This document shows, piece after piece, positions 30,058-39,817 of a stretch of DNA of 64,000 nucleotides (its first letter is position 1; every line of letters starts with the position of its first letter). A program made the position numbers and the translations under genes. The DNA comes from Micromussa lordhowensis (lineage: Eukaryota > Cnidaria > Anthozoa > Scleractinia > Lobophylliidae). The DNA lies in contig OZ026603.1 in the NCBI GenBank assembly GCA_964020085.1, forward strand, positions 25,225,181 through 25,289,180, read 5' to 3'. Under the pieces are notes generated by a model. The model worked only from the letters and a program-made list of their open reading frames with translations. It was not told the DNA's origin and ran no database searches.

Positions 30058-31251
30058 ATGACTGAATTACACCAAATTTCTGTCAAACTTTCTGAAGAGC
30101 AAAAACGAAAACTATCTAAGGCTTACAGAAACAGTGAAGAAATAAGTTTACGCTTAACTAAAAATGCGTTAAGTGGTTCTGATGTCCTTATGGTACCAAT
30201 GAATACTGTTAAGAGACTCACTAAGGCCAAAACAGCTAATAAAGGAATGGTAATTACTATATCAAAGTATAATATCAGGCGGCAAACTGGTAGTGGGATA
30301 TTTAGCTCAATATTGTCAGTTTTAAGGAATGTAGCACCAACTATCGGTAAAACACTAGGATTGTCTGCTTTAGCAGGGTTAGCTTCTGAAGGGGCAAGCC
30401 AAATAGTTAAGAAAATTAGTGGTGGTCAAATGTTTCAAGTTCCAAATAAAAATCTATATATGTTAGCACAAATGGGTGATCTACTGACTAAAGGACAAAT
30501 AAGAGATTTAGCTAGAGCTCATAAATTAGGAGAAGATCTACTTTTCAAACTTACTCAAAAACAAGTAAGAAGTGGTATTGGCACGTTACTAGCTAGTATT
30601 GGTATTCCAATGATTATTGATGCATTAAAAGGAGGAAGTATAAAAGGAAGAGGAGGAGTACGAATGGGGCAATCAGACGGAGGAGGTACAAAAGGAAGAG
30701 GTTCACCTCGTATAGGAATGCCTATGGCTCCACCACCTTTTATTGGTACTTGGGGAAGAGGAAAAAAAAAAAAAGAACTAAAAACAAAAAAGCCTAAATT
30801 TCATAAAGATATCCCAATGAGTAATTTTGATCTTTTAGACTGGTGTAAATACTTGAAGATACCTATCAAGAATGTTTTAAGTAGAGATCAGACTGTGCCA
30901 CATCAGCATAAGTTAGCGCTTTTTATTTATAATTTAGAACCTCATTATATGAGCGGTAGTCATTGGGTTACAACCTATGTTCGTAATGGTACCATAAATT
31001 ACTTTGACTCTTTTGGGATGCCGCCTTTTCAAGAGTTGGTAAACCATGCAAAAGAGAAAAACTTAACTTTATTACACCAAAACAGACAAATACAGAATCT
31101 CTATACTACAACTTGTGGCTATTTTTGCTTGTATTTCTTGAATGAAATGCATAAAGGAGTAGATTATTTCCATTTATTGCAAGTTTTTAGCTTTGACACA
31201 AAAGAGAATGAAAAATTCATAGAAAACTATTTTAAACTATTGCTTAGGTAG
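30058..31251 (+). CDS. Core-like membrane protein fused in frame to adenain-like protease
   Basis: 397 residues. Residues 1-250 contain a Gly/Ala-rich amphipathic or membrane-active stretch (GSGIFSSILSVLRNVAPTIG ... IGTLLASIGIPMIIDAL) and a Gly/Pro/Lys tail. From the internal MSNFDLLDW (30817) a C48/C5-type cysteine protease follows: His in GSHWVTTY, Asp in YFDSFG, Gln in QIQNLY and Cys in TTTCGYFC. This is the virion maturation protease of Polintons and adenoviruses. Copy 2 has the two parts in different frames with a stop between, so the fusion here probably arose by A-tract length change (12 A here, 8 in copy 2). Confidence 0.85.
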   Translation: MTELHQISVKLSEEQKRKLSKAYRNSEEISLRLTKNALSGSDVLMVPMNTVKRLTKAKTANKGMVITISKYNIRRQTGSGIFSSILSVLRNVAPTIGKTLGLSALAGLASEGASQIVKKISGGQMFQVPNKNLYMLAQMGDLLTKGQIRDLARAHKLGEDLLFKLTQKQVRSGIGTLLASIGIPMIIDALKGGSIKGRGGVRMGQSDGGGTKGRGSPRIGMPMAPPPFIGTWGRGKKKKELKTKKPKFHKDIPMSNFDLLDWCKYLKIPIKNVLSRDQTVPHQHKLALFIYNLEPHYMSGSHWVTTYVRNGTINYFDSFGMPPFQELVNHAKEKNLTLLHQNRQIQNLYTTTCGYFCLYFLNEMHKGVDYFHLLQVFSFDTKENEKFIENYFKLLLR

Positions 31252-31423
31252 TTTGAAGACTTCTCATTTTTTTTAAATCTTTTTTCAAGCTATTTCTCAG
31301 ATTTCTCACTCTTTTAGTTTCTCCAGAACAACATAAAAAGGCAATTTTTCTATAAAGAAGTTTGTAATGTTTATACATCGCTTCTATTCTTTGTATTTCT
31401 TTTTCAATGTCAATTTGCTCCAT
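31244..31423 (-). CDS. Small conserved antisense-strand protein
   Basis: 59 residues starting MEQIDIEKEIQRIEAMYKHY, basic and helical, with FLCCSGETKRVRNLRNSL. The start was chosen at the Met shared with copy 2 (60658) and the ATATAATG context. It overlaps the protease stop by 8 bp on the opposite strand and is the only minus-strand gene in the right arm. Conservation in both copies argues that it is real. Function unknown. Confidence 0.65.
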   Translation of the reverse strand: MEQIDIEKEIQRIEAMYKHYKLLYRKIAFLCCSGETKRVRNLRNSLKKDLKKMRSLQTT

Positions 31424-31456
31424 TATATGAAAATAATAAAAATAATTATTATATAG

Positions 31457-31711
31457 ATGAAAAGCTATTGTGTAAAACAACGAAAACAGACAGAGTACGT
31501 TCCTGGTTCAGAAAGGGTTGTACAGGCAAGAAATGGTCGTGCCATGATGAAATGTAAATGCGCAGAATGCGGGATAACAAAAACTAAATTTGTTAAGTCA
31601 GGGGCGGCAGGAAAGTCAGGGGTGGTAGGAAAAGGTAGAAAAGGAAAAGGGCTATTACTGGGTAAAAACAGTCCGTTTAAGGGAATTCCCCACATAGGAG
31701 CTATATTATAA
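31457..31711 (+). CDS. Short zinc-ribbon (DUF5679-like) protein
   Basis: 84 residues: MKSYCVKQRKQTEYVPGSER, then a core ending MMKCKCAECGITKTKFVK, then a Lys/Gly-rich linker and the C-terminal motif GKNSPFKGIP-x-IGAIL. It shares the first 45 residues with the products at 29519 and 31730, so it is a paralog family. Copy 2 version at 60699 lacks a short Gly/Ala insert. Likely a small virion or regulatory protein; no known function. Confidence 0.72.
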   Translation: MKSYCVKQRKQTEYVPGSERVVQARNGRAMMKCKCAECGITKTKFVKSGAAGKSGVVGKGRKGKGLLLGKNSPFKGIPHIGAIL

Positions 31712-31729
31712 TATCTCTACAATTAATAT

Positions 31730-32470
31730 ATGTTATCTTATTGTGTTAAACAAAGAAAAATGACAGAATGTTTACCTAATTCTGAAACTTTTGTAATTAC
31801 AAAAAATGGTAAAAATGCAATGCGATGTATTTGTGCTGAATGTGGAATTATAAAATTTCGTTTTATATCACAAGAGGAAATGCAAGGAAGCGGTTTTGAT
31901 AAACTAATTGTCAAAGGGTTGGCTGCTGGTGCAAAAGGATTGTATAATCTTGGGAAAATCGGCGCTAGTAAAGCAATAAAATCAGATACCCTAAAAAATA
32001 AGGTTAAAGGTATAGGGAAAAGGTATTTAAATAGAGCAGTTGACTCTCTTGCTGATGATCTTTCTAAAAAAATTGACCCTAGAACAGGCTCTAATCTCGA
32101 TATTAATAAAGCAATAGGTAAGTTACCGAAACCGAAAGCTGGTTGGACTTTACCAGGACACAAATATACTGGTCCTTACAATGATTTAGAAAACCAAGTA
32201 AAATGGGATCGAGATACTGGTCAAATATATGAAATTTATGATAAGCCAACAGGTAAGACAGATGCTATAGCCATGCAACACGATGTTGATTACTCAGTAT
32301 GTGCTGATAAGGGAGTAAATGTAAAATCATGTAAAAATGTGGCTGACAAGAAAATGGTGAAAGCTTTAGATGCAATTCCCTGGAACGAGAGACAGTGGGG
32401 TCATTGGCTGGCTAGAAACACTATTAATACAAAGCAAAAACTTGGTTTAGGTGTAAAAAAAAAACGCTGA
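31730..32470 (+). CDS. Zinc-ribbon plus phospholipase A2-like protein
   Basis: 246 residues. Residues 1-45 are the shared ribbon (MLSYCVKQRKMTECLP ... MRCICAECG). Middle: an amphipathic segment (VKGLAAGAKGLYNLGKIGAS). From about residue 135 comes a parvovirus-VP1-like PLA2 domain: calcium loop in HKYTGPYNDLEN, catalytic HD in AMQHDVDYSVC, then NERQWGHWLARN. Such domains breach endosomal membranes in parvoviruses; the role here is inferred. A run of ten A at 32455-32464 puts TGA after KKKR. In copy 2 the A-run is shorter and the frame continues into integrase. Confidence 0.82.
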   Translation: MLSYCVKQRKMTECLPNSETFVITKNGKNAMRCICAECGIIKFRFISQEEMQGSGFDKLIVKGLAAGAKGLYNLGKIGASKAIKSDTLKNKVKGIGKRYLNRAVDSLADDLSKKIDPRTGSNLDINKAIGKLPKPKAGWTLPGHKYTGPYNDLENQVKWDRDTGQIYEIYDKPTGKTDAIAMQHDVDYSVCADKGVNVKSCKNVADKKMVKALDAIPWNERQWGHWLARNTINTKQKLGLGVKKKR

Positions 32471-33448
32471 AAATGTAGATACATGGGAAGGGCTAGCTAA
32501 TGAGTTACACAAACCTATAAAACGAAATTTTACCAAGAGAAGAGTAATCGTTCATAAGGTAGATGACATTTGGTGTTCTGACTTAGTTGACATGCAAAAG
32601 CTAAGCAAATGGAACCGAGGTTATAAATATCTTTTAATGGTCTTAGACCTTTTCAGTAAATATGGTTGGATAGTACCTCTAAAGACAAAAACTGGCTTAG
32701 AAGTCTCTAAAGCGTTTGAAAGCATATTCAAGAAAAATAAGCCTAAAATGTTATGGGTAGACAAAGGAAAAGAATATTATAACAAAAATGTGCTGGATCT
32801 CTTAGCTAAGGATAAGATAACTATCTATTCCACTGAAAACGAAGAGAAATCATCAGTTTGTGAAAGATGAAATAGAACTATCAAAGATATAAAATGTATA
32901 AGAGATTCACTATGCAAAACAATACAGTCTACGTTGACATCCTTCCGAAAATACTCGCCTCTTATAACAACAGCCGACATAGATCAATAGGAATGACGCC
33001 TTTCCAAGCTAGAAAACCTCAAAACTATGGAAAAGTTTATTTTAATTTATATGGTGATTTAGAAAGAGACAATAGAAAACCCGAATTTAGAGTAGGTGAT
33101 AGAGTCCGAATAAGCAAATACAAAAGGGTGACCTTTGATAAAGGATATACTCCTAATTGGACTGAAGAAGTTTTCATCATAGACGAAATTCAATTCACTA
33201 ATCCTATTACTTATAAGATAAAAGACTTAAATGGTGAAGCGATTAAGGGTACTTTCTACAGAGAAGAGTTACAAAAAACAGATCAAGAGGTCTATAGAAT
33301 AGAAAAGGTCCTTCGTAAGATGAAGGACAGAGCTTTGGTCAAATGGACAGGCTATCCTAGTGAATTCAACAGTTGGGTGCCATTAAAAGATTTAGAAAAT
33401 TTATATTACAGAAAAATTATATTAAAGAAAAATTATAATATTTATTAA
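32471..33448 (+). pseudogene. Chromodomain integrase, disrupted
   Basis: Counterpart of the C-terminal two-thirds of copy 2 60972-62645. Catalytic DDE residues are visible: D in WCSDLVDMQK, D in LWVDKGKEYY and E in the SSVCER block. A TGG-to-TGA change directly after that E-R (32868-32870) and a 2-bp insertion in the following AAAGATA(TA)AAATG break it. The C-terminus keeps a chromodomain (VYRIEKVLRK ... VKWTGYP ... NSWVPL). It is separated from the PLA2 part only by the A-tract frameshift. Confidence 0.88.
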
Positions 33449-33455
33449 TTATATA

Positions 33456-34026
33456 ATGTATGCAACCGGGAGCCCATCACTAGGAGCGTGCAACTACCCC
33501 ATATTCCTGTCACGGCGTTTTCACAGACCGATCTATTTTTAGCTTGAATTTACGGCAAATTCAGACCCCCGCAGGAACCTCAGTGACCAGTCACAAGCAC
33601 AGACTTAATTTTTAACTGATGTCATCATTTCACCAGAAGACTAAAAAGAAAAAGAGCCATTTTTTCCCTTACCGATGCACGCTCATGTAGACCGGAGCTG
33701 ACCTATTTCGCGGGAAAAGAAGTCTAAAAATAGATCGGTCTGTAAAAATGCCGTGACATAGGCTTAGAATGGGAGTTGCACGCTCCTAGTGATGGGCTCC
33801 TGATGCAACGGAAGAAGAAAGAATTAAAGCCATAAGAGCATCAAGAAATAAGTATCAGAAAAACAAAGAATGGTATTGTGATATCTGTCTTAATGGAAAA
33901 AATTACACTGCCAGAGGAAAATTTGGGCATTTAAAAACAAAGAAACATAATAAAAATGCTCAAGAAGTAAATTCACAAGCATCATTAAACAATATTAAAT
34001 TTGTGGATAATTTAATTTTATTATAA
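33456..34026 (+). pseudogene. Small U1-type zinc finger gene split by a MITE
   Basis: The start codon at 33456 lies left of a 336-bp insertion (33467-33802), and the coding sequence resumes at the far copy of the 7-bp duplication. The remainder has EWYCDICLNGKNYTARG ... HLKTKKH, a C2H2 finger of the U1/matrin spacing. The intact homolog is copy 2 62680-62883. Ends at TAA 34024-34026. It precedes the polymerase gene. Confidence 0.75.
33467..33802. mobile_element. MITE inside the zinc finger gene
   Basis: Terminal inverted repeats CGGGAGCCCATCACTAGGAG and its inverted partner ending GATGGGCTCCTG. A second inner inverted pair is built on AGATCGGTCTGT. Target duplication ATGCAAC on both sides (33460-33466, 33803-33809). 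The 7-8 bp duplication suggests a hAT-like source; class uncertain. Absent from copy 2. Confidence 0.85.
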
Positions 34027-34082
34027 TATAGTTTTTGTAAAAAATATATATTATAAAAAAAATTATATTTTTAAGATATATA

Positions 34083-37000
34083 ATGAGTACGCTATTAGAC
34101 ACACCTATTCCAAAGCCAAAAATAAAGTTCTTTCCAACCGATCCTGGAAAGAGATTTAAGTCTAAGGTAATGAAATTAATCAAACCATTAGCACCAACTA
34201 AATATGAACCAAAACCAAAGCCATGTACAATACGACCAGTGCCTTTACCGAGGCTAAAACCAATAAGGCCTAAAAAACCTGTACCTAAAAGTCTTCAACT
34301 AAAGGTTAAAAATTTGATTGATGAAATCGCTCCATATTATAAGCCTGAAGCTATTAGGGAGTTCAAGCGTTTATTAAAGTACATCCCTGAAGAACAAAAG
34401 GTAGAAATTATAGAAAAGGCTAGAGCTCTCAAAAACAATACCAAAAGTTATGAAGTAACTATCGTTAACAAATATGATGCTTCAGATCAGCTTTATGTCA
34501 CTAAAGCTTCAATTGAAGAGTTATTCAGAAGTATATTAGCGAGTAGAAAAGGATTTAATTTTAATATGACTCTACAAATACGCTTATCTAAAAGAGTAGA
34601 AGATGGTAAGACCTATCGAGAACCTTATTTTAGTAGCGATTCATTCACAGTAACAAACACTGAGGGTATAACTGAAAGTATAGAGATAGCGATTGAAAAG
34701 ATTTTAAACCTTATAGCAGTCTGGTTATCAGAAGGTTCTGGCTGGGTAATAGAACTAGTACTCTATCATTATCTTAACCTTGTTTCTTACCTTCCATTAA
34801 GAGGTAAATCTTATATTGAACTCCCAAAATGTTTACGTAACCCAATGAAAGGCTTGGTTAATCTAAAAAATCAGGATAATGAATGTTTCCGTTGGTGCCA
34901 CATCAGACATCTAAATCCTATCAAAAGAAACCCACAAAGGGTCACTAAGGCTGACAGAGAATATGTCAAACAGTTAGATTACACTGGTGTAACTTTTCCA
35001 GTCTCACTAAAGGATATGGGTAGGATAGAACGTCAAAATCAGATCAATGTTAGTGTTTTTGGTTGGGGAAAATATGGTGCTTACCCCATCAGAGTATCAA
35101 AAGGGCGTTTCAAAGATCATATAGAGCTGCTATGGATAGAAGATGAAAATGAGAATGGTCATTATGTTCTCATTTATAATTTTAACCGGTTTATGAGTTC
35201 TTTTACCAAACATAAAGATGTAAAACATTTTTGTATGCATTGTTTAAAATGTTGCTCTTCTATTAAAACTCTAGATCTAGAGATGCATCTAGTAGATTGC
35301 ATAGCAATCAATGGTACTCAGGCTGTCAGAATGCCTGAAGTCTATAAAGATAAAAATGGAAAAGAAATAATCCCAAAGGTCTATTTTAATAACTTTAAGA
35401 AAATGTTACCAGCTCCTTTTGTCATTTACGCTGATTTTGAAGCACTTACTGAAAAGATAGACTCTTGCCAACCAAGTAGTGACTCTAGTTACACTAACAC
35501 TTATCAAAGTCACCGGACTTGTAGTTTTGCTTATAAAGTAGTCTGCATTTACAGTAAAAAATATTCAAAACCTCTTGTACTCTATCGTGGTCAAGATGCT
35601 GTTGAAGTATTTATCCAGAAGATGTTCAGTGAAGTAGAAGACGCTCAAAGGGTAATAAGGAAAGAATTTAATAAACCGTTGGTAATGACAGATAGAGATG
35701 AAAAGTCTTTCCAAAATAGTACAGTTTGCTACATTTGTAAAAAAATTTTTCGAGAAGGAGAAGATGGAAAAGTAGATAAAGTACGAGATCATTGTCATAT
35801 TACAGGGTGTTATCGTGGTGCTGCACATAGCAAATGTAATTTGTCTTGGCAGATCTCTGCTGAAAAGTTAAAAATACCTGTTGTCTTTCATAATCTAAAA
35901 GGCTATGACTCACATCTAATAATGCAAAAGTTAGGTAAAGTAATTGTAAAAAAGATTAAAGAGATTCAGAGTGAAAATGATCTATTAAAAGAGGAGTTTG
36001 ATGAAGAGTTTAAAGACTTAGATTTTCAAGAATTTCTAGAAAAGCGTAAAGAGTTTAATAAAACGCTTAAAAGAGAAATAACTCTAAATGCAATTGCTCA
36101 AAATTTTGAGAAATATCTTGGTTTTAATCTTGGTCAACATCTTACTTTTATTGATAGTTTTAGTTTTATGAGTCAGAGCCTTGACCGGTTAAGCAGTAAC
36201 TTATCAGAAGACCTATTAAAGTATACTAGGAGAACCTTTCCAGATCCTGAAAGGTTTAATCTACTCAGAAGAAAAGGAGTCTATCCTTATGACTACATGG
36301 ACTCATTCTCTAGGTTCCGTGAGACCAGCTTGCCAAGGCGAGAAGATTTTTATAGCATATTAAATGACTCTCACATTTCAGAAGAAGATTATATGCATGC
36401 GCAAGATGTCTGGCGTACATTTGGGATAAAAAATCTAGGTGAATACCATAACCTATACCTGCAGACAGACGTACTTCTCCTTACTGATGTTTTCGAAAAC
36501 TTCAGACGTACCTGTCTCCAGTACTATAGCTTAGACCCTTGCCACTATTACTCAGCACCTGGGCTATCTTGGGATGCTTTACTGAGAATGACAAATGAAA
36601 ACCTAGAGCTGATTACTGACCTTGATCAGCAACTTTTCATTGAAAAAGGTATGCGAGGCGGAATTAGTACAATTACTCATAGGTATGCCAAGGCTAATAA
36701 CCGATACATGAGCGATTACAATCCCCAAGAGGAGTCAAGCTATATTATTTATTTAGATGCAAATAATCTGTATGGATGGGCTATGTTGCAACCACTACCA
36801 GTTGGGAAGTTTAAATGGTTAGATCCAACTCAGATTAAATTTGAGCATTATACTGATACTAGTAAAAAGGGACTTATACTAGAAGTAGACTTAGAATATC
36901 CCAGTGAGCTACACAGTTTACATAATGACTATCCTCTAGCTCCTGAAAAACTTAAAGTAACAAGTGATATGCTCTCTCCCTATTGTAAAGGTTTAAAAGA

Positions 37001-38116
37001 AGAACTTGGAATAAATAGTGGTCTTGTAGAAAAACTAGTACCTAACCTAATGGATAAAAAAAAGTATGTCTTGCATCATAGAAATCTAAAGCAATATTTA
37101 AGTCTCGGTTTAAAGATAAAAGAGATTCATAGAGCTTTAGAATTTACACAGAAACCATGGATGAAGAGTTACATTATGTTTAACACTGAAAAGAGAAAGC
37201 TTGCCACAAATAGTTTTGAAAAAGACTTTTTTAAATTGATGAATAACTCTGTGTTTGGTAAAACCATGGAAAACCTACGAAAACGTTCAAATATTCAACT
37301 ATTAACAGATGAAGAGTCATTGGTCAGATTGACTAGAAAGCCAACTTATGTCTCTTCTAAAATTTTTGATGAAGATTTAGTTGGGGTACAAATGAAAAGA
37401 GAAGTAATAAAGTTAGATAAGCCTTCTTATGTTGGTTTTAGTATCCTAGAGTTAAGTAAAACCTTAATGTATGATTTCCACTATAACTATATCAGAATAA
37501 AATACCCTGAGGCGCAGTTACTTTTTACTGATACCGACTATTTAGTTTACCATATAGTAGCAGAAGATGTGTATAGTGACTTTTACATGGATAAGCACTT
37601 ATTTGACAATAGTGACTATCCTAAATCTTCTAAGTTCTATTTTGATGAAAATAAAAAAAAGTAATTGGTAAATTTAAGGATGAGGCAACTGGGGCACCAA
37701 TCGTTGAGTTAATAGGTCTAAGAAGTAAAATGTATAGTTATAAGACAGAATTTAAGGAGAACAAGACTGCTAAAGGTGTTAAAAAGGGTGTTATCCGAAA
37801 AGAATTAAGCTTCGCAGACTATAAGGATACTTTATTAGGTCAAGGTACTATGAGACATAAGATGAAAAGTATCAGATCAGATTATCATCAGATTAAAAGC
37901 TATGAAATCAATAAAGTGTCACTATCCCCTTTTGATGATAAACGCTATATTTTGGATGATGGTATTACTAGTCGTGCTTATGGTCATAGAGACTCTCCTG
38001 AGATAATTAAAAAACCTGATCCAATATTTAAACTTCCAATATTTGATGTAGTAGTACCAAAAGATAGACCTAAAGTAAAAATAAAAAAAATATATTACAC
38101 TATAATATATGAGTAG
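34083..38116 (+). CDS. polB: Protein-primed DNA polymerase B, frameshift near 3' end
   Basis: 1193 residues to a frameshift at the A8 tract (37653-37660), then about 150 more codons to 38116. Proline-rich N-terminus; exonuclease motifs YADFEAL (about residue 450), HNLKGYDSHL (603) and YLQTD (791); a Cys/His cluster resembling endonuclease VII/HNH (CYICKK ... RDHCHITG ... HSKCNL, about 549-590); polymerase motif A YLDANNLYG (891), motif B MNNSVFGKT (1054) and motif C FTDTDYL (1150). It is the element's replicase. Only the post-motif C part is out of frame. No copy 2 counterpart lies in the window. Confidence 0.94.
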
Positions 38117-38291
38117 TTACAAAAAGTTTTTATTAGAAGATTCACTTGATGATTCTTATGATTCATCATCCGACTATGAAATTAGTAGTCCAGATAGTAG
38201 TCAAACATTAGGTTCTCAAGATACTTATAGTAGTAGTAGTAGTAGTAGTAGTAGTCTAGATGGTTTTATTAGTAGTGATGAAAGTACTTAA
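38109..38291 (+). CDS. Small Ser/Asp-rich protein
   Basis: 60 residues, starting MSSYKKFLLEDSLDD, with a TAGTAG-encoded serine run. It overlaps the polymerase end by 8 bp and has TATAATATATG at its start. Low complexity; a disordered phospho-acceptor or an accidental frame. The start motif is the main support. Confidence 0.45.
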   Translation: MSSYKKFLLEDSLDDSYDSSSDYEISSPDSSQTLGSQDTYSSSSSSSSSLDGFISSDEST

Positions 38292-38319
38292 AAAAATTGA
38301 AAATATTAGTAAATTATAG

Positions 38320-38541
38320 ATGCCATTAGCCAGAGCAGGAGAACGTGAACTAGCTTGTGTCTTCACTAAAATTGACAATAGAAAAACTAGACGAATATTA
38401 CATGAAGCAAATTTAGATCTCCAAAAGGTAGATATAGAGATTGCATCTAAATATATCCCAAGAGACCGAAGATTTGAAAGGATTCAGGTTATGAGCAGAC
38501 TAAGGGCTAAGTTAGAAGATAGGAGGAAGTCACGTTCATAA
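38320..38541 (+). CDS. Small basic protein next to right TIR
   Basis: 73 residues: MPLARAGERELACVFTKIDN followed by helical basic sequence (RRILHEANLDLQKV) and a RRKSRS end. It is the last gene before the right inverted repeat. TTATAG precedes the start. No family recognised. Being next to a protein-primed polymerase and the terminus, a terminal-protein-like or DNA-binding role is conceivable, but nothing in the sequence proves it. Confidence 0.55.
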   Translation: MPLARAGERELACVFTKIDNRKTRRILHEANLDLQKVDIEIASKYIPRDRRFERIQVMSRLRAKLEDRRKSRS

Positions 38542-38825
38542 TTTTCAAATTTACACTAACCACGCATCTTAGACGGGTCACGCATTTTAGTGTACGCTAA
38601 AAAATCAGCATACACTAAAAATTAAGCGTACACTAAAAATCAGCGTACACTAAAAATCAGCGTAATTTTTTTACACTAACCGCGCATCTTACACTATTAC
38701 ACTAATTTTAGCGTGGTTGTGCTAGCTTCCCCAATCAGCGTAATTTTTTTACACTAACCGCGCATCTTACACTACTACACTAATTTTAGTGTGGTTGTGC
38801 TAGCTTCCCCAATTACTATACTACT
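38542..38825. repeat. Right terminal inverted repeat, copy 1
   Basis: About 284 bp. Inverted, it starts AGTAGTATAGTAATTGGGG and contains two tandem roughly 95-bp units (GGGGAAGCTAGCACAACCAC ... AAAAATTACGCTGATT), followed by TTAGTGTAYGCTGATTTT iterons and the block TGCGTGACCCGTCTAAGATG, which is also in the left repeat. Followed by target duplication AAGATA. Confidence 0.92.
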
Positions 38826-38831
38826 AAGATA

Positions 38832-39817
38832 ACAAGTGAAAAGCGAGGAGCACTGCACCACAAGACGTTTGGGAACAGAGTGGAGGAATAGAAGTACTTT
38901 GCAAGTACTTTCCCTATGGACTGAAGAAATCCAAGACAAGAGTTCGTTCAGAGTGAACTACGCAAATAGCAATGAAGTCTTTTTGACTGCAATCATTTGG
39001 CAAATAAAAAATAATCTGTTACCGCACTGTTTTTGCTTTGTTTTATTTTCTATTTGAGGACAATTTCCAAGTAAAAGTCTCGGGGATTTACACTCGGAAG
39101 GGCGTCATAACGAAGGTTTTCTTGCGTTACGAGTTTGGGGAGGGGCTTATTTTCGGAATTTTACGGTATTACCCTAACCATAATAATAAGCAGATAGATT
39201 TAGATTGCAATAATATTTTACAATTTTTATTACATGGATGAATGCTTTAGAAGTTCATATTACAACATTATGGAGTGTTGTAGAGAATGAGCAGAGTACA
39301 TACTAGGAAATATAACGTTTCTATACGTGCTCTTTACTTGACATGTTTTATAAATGACGTCGAAATTCATAATTAAAGCGGCTTCATATTTTAGTTGCTT
39401 TTCCATACACTCTTGTTACATGTCTTTTTGGAAAGAAACATTAAGGTGTTTTCAGGCCAAATCGCGATAAATTACCTATGACAAGGGTTGCCAAAAGGAT
39501 TTTGAGAATTTCTATGTTGCGTGACACAGCAACATACAGGACATACAGTAATCACTAATCTGACAAGTAATGAGTAAGCTTATTTAGGTAGAACAGTTTA
39601 GCTTGAGCTGTTTTGATTGTAACAGCTACTGATAAAGTAAAAGCTTGTAATGAACCCGGCTGGAGTAATGAGTTCTACAAAAAAAGCTGTGTACACAGTA
39701 CTTTATAGTTAGCTTAATTTTCATCAACGCGAAAAAATCCACATTTTATTTTACGCCTCCTCACCAATAGAATTATCCTAGCGAGTCGAGGGATATTCTG
39801 ATTTCGAATTTTTTGTC
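38832..39817. other. Unassigned host sequence
   Basis: No gene, RNA or repeat recognised between the Polinton and the octanucleotide satellite. Confidence 0.4.

Larger units (their letters stand above)
19544..38825. mobile_element. Polinton/Maverick, copy 1, both ends present
   Basis: 19,282 bp bounded by inverted repeats starting AGCAGTATAGTAATTGGGG (left) and AGTAGTATAGTAATTGGGG (right, inverted). The 6-bp target duplication AAGATA lies at 19538-19543 and 38826-38831. Size, 6-bp duplication and the gene set (protein-primed PolB, retroviral-type integrase, adenain-like protease, packaging ATPase, capsid proteins) define a Polinton. The interior is clearly more AT-rich than the surrounding host. 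Several genes carry stops, frameshifts or insertions, so this copy is not autonomous as read. Confidence 0.97.
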
